Source: Diphasiastrum complanatum
Taxonomy: Eukaryota > Streptophyta > Lycopodiopsida > Lycopodiales > Lycopodiaceae
DNA length: 64,000 nt
Assembly (NCBI GenBank): GCA_029204225.1
Contig: CM055107.1
Span: forward strand, 26,233,482-26,297,481
Reading direction: 5' to 3'
In this document: piece after piece, positions 55,664-64,000 of the stretch
How the letters are laid out: each line of letters begins with the position of its first letter
Position numbering within the stretch: position 1 is the stretch's first letter
Notes under the pieces: generated by a model
Database searches by the model: none
What the model was told of the DNA's origin: nothing
What the model saw: the letters and a program-made list of their open reading frames with translations, nothing else
Translations under genes and position numbers: made by a program

Positions 55664-56900
55664 TTATATGGGGTAGTCATCACTTTGACTTTCATAACCA
55701 TTAGTATCTCCTATGAACATTGATGAACCAGAAAATATTGAAGAGACATCCTCCTCTTCACTATTGATAAGAACACCACCATCCTCCAAATGCAAACCAT
55801 AGGTTTCTGACGTAGTTGCTTTTGAACATGTGCGCCTACTTGGACCAACAGAAGTTTGTTCAACGGAAGGAGTTGCAAGAATTTTTTGTTTTGAAATTGT
55901 AATAGTTGATTTTCGAAGACGCCTTGTCCTTGTGAGCTTGAAATCATACACAAGAATATCCACTTCCGCGAGTTGCAACATACTTGTATGTGGGCTATTT
56001 TTTGACTTTCGCTTCTTGGACGTGCCCTTTCCGGTATGCAACATCTCTAATAAGCATCTCCCTCTATAAGCATCAACATGATCTGTTTGAAACCAATGTA
56101 CAGTAATCGAAGTTATTAGATTGATCTGGCATCTCTAGACATAGACAACACCTTGGCAATCCATAATGGATGTTGTAATGAATCGTCAAATGCAAGTGTT
56201 GCAATCAATGAACCTTCTTTCAAATATTGTGGATCCCCACGCCATGTTTCCTCCATTTGATTTCTTTTTGTCGTAGATCTTTTTGAGCCAGGATATATTT
56301 CTCTATTCTAAGAAGGAATGATATATTCTCAAGGCACATGAGGTCGAATGATTGAGTTATCAATATCTTTTGTAGCTGATACATTTGGCCACACAAACTC
56401 AGCAGACAAATCATTATGATCATTGGTAATTCTATCCAATACATTTTTTTGTTCTATAAAGAAATCATTCCACCAATCACAACTATTATCACTTGCATAT
56501 TTCTTTGCTTTGTCAAGAAGAAGTCTTTGCTCCCATACACAAACCATATAATTGATCATTCTATTTCTCTTTTCTGCATCCTTCCAAATCTTTTTGATTT
56601 AATAGAGGCATTTGCTTGGTTGCTTTGATATTGATTTTGGGAATAAATTTTAGAAACTTCAGTCCATCCTTTGGAAGCCATTATGTTCCAGATGACAACT
56701 GTTTTGCAAATAAACAAACATTTTCATTCTCAAAGGGTATGATTCGGAAACAATGTTGGAAGCTAATATCATTTAGGCATTCAAAACATGAATCATTATC
56801 TCCGCCCTTGGCAAATAACTTGAAATTAAAGGTTTCTCTTAAATGGAGTACTTGTGGTCTTGGTGTATAAGCTTCTTCAATGAGAGATATCATTCTAGGA
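55664..56900 (-). pseudogene. Unidentified multi-frame protein remnant
   Basis: Minus-strand frames from 56893 down to 55664 share a direction and protein-like composition: PRPQVLHLRETFNFKLFAKG, then WEQRLLLDKAKKYASDNSCD with WWNDFFIEQKNVLDRI (56530-56440). A Lys/Arg-rich block KKRKSKNSPHTSML with LTRTRRLRKSTITISKQK follows, and finally an acidic end (EDGGVLINSEEEDVSSIF). A helical middle with paired Trp and a basic then acidic tail could be a transposon-encoded DNA-binding protein, but I cannot name the family. Confidence 0.3.
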
Positions 56901-57240
56901 AGAGTACAAGCGTCATGACAAGATAATTTAATTGAAAGTACTAAACACTTAATCTATGTGGTCATGAGTATGGTCTATGTCATCCTCGCTTCTTGAGGAT
57001 TTGGATTGTGCGCTTATGTTCTTACTGGTTTATTTCTATTGCTATTTGGACGACTCTCACGATGCTTGCATGATGACTCAAAAAGATTTCTACTTTCCTT
57101 AAAAAAAAGGTGTGATTTTTGAAAGAAATATTTAGATGTGTTTTTTTATTCTTTTTGAAAGATTGATTAAATTTAGTAGTGAATATTTACTAATTTACTT
57201 CGTAAGGATTTAAATTATCTTTATTTAATTTAGTAATCTC
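56901..57240. other. Unassigned spacer
   Basis: AT-rich, no conserved frame. Confidence 0.35.
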
Positions 57241-57245
57241 TTTAT

Positions 57246-57735
57246 CAAAAAATTCGATACGAGTATCGAGTTTACTATTAAATATTCCAATTTCTACCTT
57301 ATAAAAACTATCTTTAACTTTATTTCAATCCGATGTTCATTATGTGAATTAACATAACAAGTTTTAACAGAAAATTCGATATGTCGTATCGAAATTTCTG
57401 TTAAGGATGCCCTAAATGGACAAATAGTCGTATGAGATCTTACTTCTTGATACACAATATCGAAAATGAAAGAGTTATTAAGGATAGGTTAGAACGATTT
57501 ATCAAAGTCTTTGATACACGTTTGTTATGTGAACTTAACAAGTTTTAACAGAAATTTCAATACGCCGTATCGAAATTTTTGTTAAGGCATGCCCTAAATG
57601 GACAAATAGCCGTATGAGATCTTACTTTTTGATACACAGTATTGCAAAATTATTATAAAGCGACTTATGAGAGAGTTATTAGGGGTAGGTTTGAACGATT
57701 TATCAGAGCCTTTGATACACCGTATCAGGATCCAT
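57246..57735. repeat. 181-bp tandem repeat with inverted-repeat core
   Basis: Two copies start near 57361 and 57542. Each begins with a hairpin, TTAACAGAAA...TTCGATA paired with TATCGAA...TTTCTGTTAA, and shares 'gccctaaatggacaaatag', 'cgtatgagatcttact' and 'acgatttatca'. Related GATAC...GTATC hairpins occur at about 57258-57275 and at 57712-57730. Confidence 0.8.
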
Positions 57736-57959
57736 GTTGAAGACGTGAAGAATTGAAAAAGATTATCTATGTTAGATATAGGGGCCTTATGTTTTTATAT
57801 CAAGCATCTAGGTGTAGGATGTTGATAGGACCAAATTTGGCATGGATGGCAAATTATCCATTTCTACTTGTAATGCCACTATTTAGTCAAAATGGAGTAA
57901 GAGGCTAAACTCGTGCCAATTAGAGTGTAGACAATTGTAATACTTTTGTTTGATGAAAT

Positions 57960-58105
57960 TTAAGAGGTCCAATAGGATTTAGAGGTGGAACCTTGAAGGG
58001 TCCAATAGAATTTGAGATGTGCTTGAAAATGGTCCAATAGAATTTAGAGGTGAATAGATCAATGGTCCAATAGGATTAAGAGGTGGCAAAGTGTGGTCCA
58101 ATCAT
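57960..58105. repeat. Short tandem array built on GGTCCAATAG
   Basis: The motif 'ggtccaatag(a/g)att' recurs about five times (57966, 57999, 58034, 58062, 58094), spaced about 28-35 bp, mostly followed by 'tagaggtg' or 'gagatg'. Confidence 0.75.
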
Positions 58106-58217
58106 AGTTAAGCATAGTGGTAGCTCGTGGATCTACTAATATCATTGTACTCCTCATTTGGATCTAATTGATTTTGAGATTGAGTGGATTTTGTGATTAA
58201 TTGATTTTCTTAATTTG

Positions 58218-58229
58218 GCTCTGATACCA
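58218..58229 (-). promoter_or_regulatory. Primer-binding site, initiator tRNA-Met
   Basis: GCTCTGATACCA on the plus strand is the reverse complement of TGGTATCAGAGC, the canonical plant copia primer site. Confidence 0.85.
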
Positions 58230-58960
58230 TGACAAAATTTCCAGAATTCACACATGTGGGGAATGTCCACAAGTATGATTGATCTTGATTAAGCTTTGTG
58301 ATTAGCACAATAACCTGATTCTAGATTGTTTAGCAAGATCTAGTTCAGAAGAAATGGCTTAACCACAATCTAGCATGCTAAGCATCAGAATATGATAGCA
58401 ATGAATCAAAGAATGAACAAAAGTACAAGATTTCAGTGTATTAGCATTAGCTTCAACACGAGTTAGAGAGAGAAAGCTAGAGAGATAACAAGCAAAATAG
58501 TTTAGATCCAAAATGGCATGAGGTAGCTACAAAACTTTGGTTCTTCATCATTGATTGTGAGGAGAGCTACACATATTTATGGAGTTTGAGGTAGCTCGAG
58601 GTAAAACCACATCTATCCATTCCAAAATGACAACTAAAGTGACATCTAGAGTCTATGTGACATTTGTCACTTGCCATGCATGAAATTCTACCAACTTTTT
58701 ACAAGTGTACTAGTTCTAACTAACAAAGTACAAATCATCATGCATGTGTCCATTATACTTTGTGCATGCCTTGCATGTCACTATGGATCACTTACAATTA
58801 ATGCATGTGAATTGCCATGAGTTTCTACAAGCATGAATTTGCCAATTCTATGTCTACAAACTATATGCAAGTTGTATTCTTCAATCTAGACATTGCATAA
58901 CCATGTAGCTCGAGTTCTATGTAGGCCAAACTTGGCATTTTGCATTTATAAGCTACATAC
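58230..58960 (-). mobile_element. 5' LTR of a minus-strand copia element
   Basis: The LTR adjoins the primer-binding site at 58229 (element-strand end ...AATTTTGTCA). A promoter-like CATAAATATG lies on the minus strand near 58570-58580, followed by sequence containing GA repeats at 58465. The outer edge is approximate. No coding region follows on the left, so only the LTR and leader survive. Confidence 0.6.
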
Positions 58961-60100
58961 TTGCATGGTACAACATTTGTAGCAAGCCAAGAAATCAATA
59001 TGATTTGTTTTTCCAATTTTAACAAAACTTGGACTAGTGCCTTCCATAATTGGTTTTCTAGTTCAGGTTCAGGCTCTAGATTTATGACTTCAGAACCTGA
59101 TTCAGCTACAGCAGAAGCTTCAAGAAGCAGATTTCGAAGTAAGTTTTCAAGATTGAAATTAGAAAAGGTGATTCTCCTCTTTGCAAAGATTCATGAATTC
59201 TTTTGAAAAATTCTTCTTGAAGTCTCCAATATCTTTTTAGTCGGGCAACTCTATTTGACATACAATGGGGATGGGGATGGAATTCTCAGTTTGCATCAAC
59301 TTTATTTGGCTATCCCTAGCAATGTCGCCAAAATTTGCATATGTCGTGCTATACATATCATTTTCCAAGGACATAGCACTTAAAAGTTGTTAAATTAGTA
59401 CAATCTTGACTTATTTTTCGAATGAAAATATGATTGTCAACAGACTTTTTATAAGTAACCAGTATTACTTTTGTTGTGGTGTGCTTGATAAATAAATTCC
59501 AAACAACAATCTTCCTCTATCGAACCGAATGAAAAGCATTATGCAAATGAAATATTATCAGAGTAGCTCAAATAAATTACACTTTGGCTGATTAAGTTGT
59601 CAGCAGGGATCTGTGTTATGTTCAATGCAGACGCGTACGAATAGACAAAAAGTTAATCTTATTCTTGAACTAATGTGTTCTAGATAGAAGTTCTCAACAA
59701 CTAGAGTCCAGTCATAGTTAAAGAACTAAAGTAGTTCGTGAATATGTTAGAAACAATTATCTTCGTTACTAACATGAATATAGATCAATAACTTAGTTCC
59801 TCAGGCAGGGACTAACGTTTCACAGACATATATACTTCTCTTATCAGCAACTGTGGAAAATTGCACCAAGGGATATTTTACTCGAATCCCGATACAAAGT
59901 ATTCATGTAGCTGGGTAAATTAGTTTAGTGACAGTTCTTTAGATCAACTTTACGGAAACACAACAGACTATTGTAATGAACTATTTCAATGTCTGATCAA
60001 AGAATGATTTAAGTAATGCACATGGAATTTAAGTAATACACACGAGATTGCTAGTAGATCCAAAATCACTCACACTCAGTAGTGCGGAGAACAAAAATCA
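58961..60100. other. Unassigned sequence
   Basis: No conserved coding frame or RNA gene. May include LTR sequence of the element containing the next CT tract. Confidence 0.35.
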
Positions 60101-60149
60101 GAGAGGATAACCTTCATCGCTCTATTCACTTCTCCAATCTCACAATACA

Positions 60150-60326
<177 letters not shown>

Positions 60327-60351
60327 GTGTGAGAATGAAGTGTGTCTTCAT

Positions 60352-60362
60352 TTTATAGCCTA
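60352..60362 (-). promoter_or_regulatory. TATA box of a probable LTR
   Basis: The minus strand reads GGCTATAAAATG just upstream of the GA tract, a layout seen in other LTRs here. The LTR borders are not resolved. Confidence 0.4.
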
Positions 60363-60399
60363 CGGAACAAACAATCACACCACTTAAAATTCCTAGTGC

Positions 60400-61400
60400 G
60401 TTGTTCCATTTACAAATTCTAGTTAACGTATAAGTTTCAAGTACATATAATTGTACAATTCATGGTTCATTGTGACGATACGAATCTAATCACTTCGTAT
60501 TATAGGCGTCGTTTCATTTCAGGAGGTCTTGTCCTTAAGTAAAAGACAGGTCCTTAGCAATTACATCCGAAAAATGATATAAGTCTCTTCATGATATATA
60601 GTTGTCCCCAATGCATGTCCTCATTTCCATGTATATATTGCCATTTTGGAGTAAAAATACAAATGTATGGTATCACTTTGATACATTTCAAGCTTGACTT
60701 TCTAAATATTTTAATTGAACAAATGGTATTCAATATAGCAATTGCTTTGTATCGATTATTGTGTGAATAAGTGTGGCTATCATAAAATTATCAAGAATGG
60801 TAACCTTATTATAGAAAAATAACTTTTTAAAAGTTAAAAATTTATATTTAAGATAATCTTGTTATAGTAAAATACTTTTTTTTAAAGCAATCATTAATAT
60901 GGTCATGTCATAGTAGCAATACAATAAAATTTGTTGAACATAATACAATGTAAAATAGTTTCCTATATAAAATTTTTAATGTTTTATACACATATTTTAT
61001 ATTAAAATTCTATAAACAAATGCACTAAATGATAATATTTTTTAGTTTATATCAAGCATGGCATTTTAAATAATGTAATATGGTTGAAGACATGATAAAA
61101 CTTATTCATTTTACATAAAGTTGTTTTTAGTGGTTTCCTAAAACATTGAAGTCTTTTAAAAGTGTAAAATAAGGAGTATTTTTAAAATTGAATCAATTTT
61201 GTTTGAATGATTTAACAAACTTTTTGCATAGTTTTTCATTTTTTTGAAATTTTTAATTGGCAAGTATATTTTATCTGCTAAAATTCATATAGATTTTAGA
61301 AACTTTACTTTAAAAATATGTGATTTCTAAAAATGTTGAGAATAAATATGTGTTTTCAAAAATAGCTTCACAAAAAATATGTTTTTTCGTTTGATGTATT
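60400..61400. other. Gene-free AT-rich stretch
   Basis: Very AT-rich (60700-61400), no conserved frame on either strand. Confidence 0.45.
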
Positions 61401-61410
61401 TGTTTTACTA

Positions 61411-61848
61411 TTATTCGATATTCCTTAAGGAGAACCTCGCATAACTCGTAACGATGTTAGCCAAGAATGCTAGTACAAATCCAACATCAGAATAATGCAA
61501 AACAATGTACCTAGTTTCACCATATCTTGACAATTTGCACACATTCACATGAAATTGCTCAAACATGAGATAGACCAAGTAAAGCAAACTTGAACAACAC
61601 TTCCTTGTTGCTCTCTTGACCTTACTTGAGTCTTCAATAACCTGCAAAAATAGATCCAAAGTATCTTTGCCACTTGACTTCTCTTTGATGCTCTTGACTA
61701 GCTCCAAATTGCCACCTTTCCTTTTGTGTTGTTGAAGCCCTTTGAGATCAACCTCTTGACCTTCCACTTGACCATCAACAAAAAAAATTTCTAGATCCAT
61801 TACTTGCATCCATTGCATGAAAACCACCATCCACTTGCATAGCATCAT
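61411..61848 (-). CDS. Hypothetical protein fragment, 145 residues
   Basis: This open frame starts at Met 61848 and may continue upstream in another frame to about 62030 (HFAFLTYFGESSCIDDAMQV). Readable parts are GGNLELVKSIKEKSSGKDTL, DLFLQVIEDSSKVKRATRKC, then YLVYLMFEQFHVNVCKLSRY and VLHYSDVGFVLAFLANIVTS. Composition is protein-like, with an amphipathic C-terminal half. No family is recognised. It ends just left of a copia primer site on the other strand, so it may belong to an older repeat. Confidence 0.3.
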   Translation of the reverse strand: MMLCKWMVVFMQWMQVMDLEIFFVDGQVEGQEVDLKGLQQHKRKGGNLELVKSIKEKSSGKDTLDLFLQVIEDSSKVKRATRKCCSSLLYLVYLMFEQFHVNVCKLSRYGETRYIVLHYSDVGFVLAFLANIVTSYARFSLRNIE

Positions 61849-62039
61849 CTATACAAGAAGATTCACCAAAATATGTGAGAAATGCAAAATGAGAAACTTC
61901 CACTTGCTTATCCTTCTCATCATATGTGAGCCTTGAAGGATTTTGTCTTTACCTTGATGATATTATTAGAACTTGACTTGGAGATGCATCTCCACCATCA
62001 CCATCCAAAGAACATCAACAATGTCATGCACATCAAGAA

Positions 62040-62100
62040 TGTTAGATCCAACATCCACACCACCAGATATTGGATCTTAAATGATCTAAAATTCTTCACA
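62040..62100 (+). mobile_element. Short 5' LTR remnant of copia element
   Basis: TGTTAGATCCAACATCC at 62040 to CTTCACA at 62100 has LTR-type ends and directly precedes a primer-binding site. At 61 bp it is far shorter than any complete copia LTR, so the true left edge may lie further left. It contains the inverted pair TTAGATCC/GGATCTTAA. Confidence 0.4.
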
Positions 62101-62112
62101 TGGTATCAGAGC
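62101..62112 (+). promoter_or_regulatory. Primer-binding site, initiator tRNA-Met
   Basis: TGGTATCAGAGC, an exact match to the plant copia consensus. Confidence 0.9.
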
Positions 62113-62690
62113 TTTTGGTGCAGGTTATGGAAGGTACAGCCACAATTAGCAAAGATTTGGAGGAGCTTCTATATCTAGAGCATGCTAGAACAGTTTCTAC
62201 TCAAAAATCAAGAATTTTGCATGTGTAGAATTAATCTTTTGTAGGTCGAAACTCAATTTAAGTATACGAACTTGAAGTAGGCCAATTTTACATGTGTGTA
62301 ACTGGAATTGGGAAATTCTAATTGCATTAGAAAAGTTTCATTAGAGGCTACAAGATCTATATCAAGATTTTTGCAATTGTATGTAGAATTTGGAAGATCC
62401 AATGTTTTGTCAAAATTCTAATTTTGATTAGATCTCTATTTTTTGAAGTTGCTAGACTTTAATAGAGTGTTTTTCAATCTTAGAAAGTGGCAAGATTCAT
62501 TAGATTGTTTCTGGATCATAGGTTGATCAAGAATTCTTCATTCTATGTGTTGATTTGCTAGTAATAGTGCTAGAAGAGAATTGAGAGTTTCCATATCTTT
62601 GTGATTTCTTTTTGAATAAATTTTTTGTCATTCAAAAGAGTGCTTTGAGCATTGGAATAGGTTGAAAGAAGAAGATAAGGTCACTTCAAC
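62113..62690 (+). other. 5' leader of the copia element at 62 kb
   Basis: Non-coding sequence between the primer site and Gag. Confidence 0.5.
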
Positions 62691-62691
62691 A

Positions 62692-63601
62692 TGGCTACAA
62701 GTGGAGGCTTTATGTTGGAGAGCAATGATAGGCTTATCTCAATCAACTATTATACTTGAGGATGGAGTCCTTATTGGAGATGAATGAGTTGATGGGAATT
62801 GTTGCAAGTGTGGAGGAGAGGTCTCAAGCACCTCAAGATCAAGTGAGGTATGACAAGAGAGCTAAAAGAGCTCTACACATGATTAAGATGAATATTACCA
62901 ATGAACTTCTTAAAGAAGTTGGTAAGTGTACTTCATCAAAGGAGGCTTGGAAACCTTTATGAATCCAAGTCTACATCTAGAGTGTTGACTCTAAGAAGAA
63001 AAATCCTTCAAAGTTTTCAAAAGAAGGAAGAGAGTGCTCATGCTTTTGTATCAAGAGTTAAAGCATTAAGGAAGTAGAACTTGTTCAAGTTATATTTAAT
63101 GGCTTGTTGGATGATCATGCTAACCTTGTTCAAAGCTTTGCTATTCAAAGGACTTTGTCAAGCATTGTGGATTTGCAAGAGATTTTGATGGTTTAGGCTT
63201 CAAGAAAGAGGTGGATCTACATCAATGTCTCAATACGAAGAGGAGGCTATATTAATCAAAGGCAAAGGCAAGTGGTCAAAGGGTCAAGATCAAGGTGAGC
63301 CTTCCTCTTTTGTTAGTAATAAGAAAGATAGGTCAAAGTTAAAATGCCTTTGGAATCAAAGGGCAATTTGCTAATGAATTTTTGAAGAAGCAAAGATATG
63401 AAGTGTAAGCAGATCAACTTTACTACTAATGATAAGGATCTAGGTGGTTGTGATTCTCTTTTGATGTGTTCTTCAAGTCCAATATCAAGTGAACGTGACA
63501 AAGATTCATGGTGGATTCATAGTGGAGCTAGTTCACACATGACTAGTCACAACGAGTTCTTTACTTCTTTGGTCACCTATGATAGAGCCAAGAAAGTGAT
63601 T
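62692..63601 (+). pseudogene. Copia Gag and protease start, broken
   Basis: Gag starts MATSGGFMLESNDRLISINY at 62692. Through several frameshifts it passes VRYDKRAKRALHMIKMNITN (62846-62905), LYESKSTSRVLTLRRKILQS (62956-63015) and ESAHAFVSRVKAL (63030-63069), the UBN2-type Gag core. The protease frame (63398-63607) has SSERDKDSWWIHSGASSHMT, so the catalytic Asp of IDSGAS is replaced by His. The copy then breaks at 63602, where unrelated sequence begins. Confidence 0.8.
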
Positions 63602-64000
63602 CTGTAAAAATTACAGCAAATAAGGATCCTAAAACACTTGAAATGATGAGGGAAACAATAGATTATGATTTCATAAGATTAGCACAAGTTGAACCATCAA
63701 AATCCATCAAAAATCTATGCTTGAACCTCACTAAATGGCCCAAATCCTTGAAGAAGGCTTCACACGTGTGAAAGTACGGCCTCCCACAGTCTGAGTACTG
63801 TACACCAAACCTACATTCAATCCTATAATCATTAGTAATCACAAGTACTCAAACAATTATGAACATAGAGAGCAATTGCACCATTATGAGAGAAAAAACA
63901 TGAAATTGCTTGATTGATTTTGGTGAGATATCATCACCTATATATACATGATCCATCACGGTTTTGGGCAGGTATGAGTAGCCCTAAACCTATCCCTAAT
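63602..64000 (+). mobile_element. LTR-like sequence running off the window
   Basis: Starts TGTAAAAATTACAGC exactly where the copia protease frame breaks. It has no coding frame and carries a promoter-like CTATATATAC near 63938-63947. It is probably the LTR of a second element inserted in the first; the other end lies outside the window. Confidence 0.5.

Overview
The window is nuclear DNA of a land plant with a large, repeat-filled genome. It is AT-rich and shows no operons or bacterial-style genes. It is packed with decayed Ty1/copia and Ty3/gypsy LTR retrotransposons primed by initiator tRNA-Met, with LINE 3' ends, a plant hAT (DUF659-type) transposon, MITEs and very long (CT)n/(GA)n tracts. 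Two host genes have plant-type architecture: the small TFIIH subunit TFB5/TTDA, and a GPI-anchored protein with seven LysM modules. Low gene density and many broken elements fit a gymnosperm, fern or other large-genome plant, but the species cannot be named from this sequence.

Layout. 0-9 kb holds copia pieces: one element (262-2690) meets an inverted partner of the same family (2682-4065). Two further minus-strand 3' ends follow, and the second (5.4-8.5 kb) carries an unusual acidic extra coding region. 9-11.7 kb is a plus-strand Ty3/gypsy gag-pol cut off inside reverse transcriptase. 14.2-15.8 kb has a tandem tRNA-derived SINE-like dimer and two LINE fragments in opposite orientation. 15,797-21,477 is a copia element with both LTRs, which look about 98% alike by eye, but its RT active site is deleted. 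22-25.7 kb has more LINE 3' ends and an internally deleted copia. 26.9-27.15 kb is the intact TFB5 gene. 27.6-31.2 kb is a minus-strand hAT transposase gene with introns and a 13-residue repeat array. 31.2-34 kb is microsatellite-rich, with an unidentified coding remnant and a fragment of a tonoplast dicarboxylate transporter gene. 34.9-35.5 kb is an inverted pair of MITEs.

35.5-39.76 kb is a 5'-truncated copia with its 3' LTR, interrupted by an LTR-like insert. 40.1-41.45 kb is a four-copy satellite of about 372 bp. 41.7-42.9 kb is telomere-like and dinucleotide repeat. 43-48.9 kb has no recognisable gene. 48,954-50,622 is the LysM/GPI gene on the minus strand. 53.6-54.2 kb is a LINE zinc-binding remnant. 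57.3-58.1 kb has two small tandem arrays. 58.2-64 kb holds LTR fragments, a 170-bp CT tract, an orphan reading frame, and a plus-strand copia gag/protease invaded by another LTR-like sequence.

Almost everything here is non-autonomous or dead transposon sequence, so the genes do not form a common pathway. TFB5 acts in nuclear transcription and DNA repair. The LysM protein would act at the cell surface in glycan sensing or binding. Apparent novelty lies mainly in the acidic extra coding region at 5.9-8.5 kb, the seven-LysM GPI protein, and several undescribed small repeat families.
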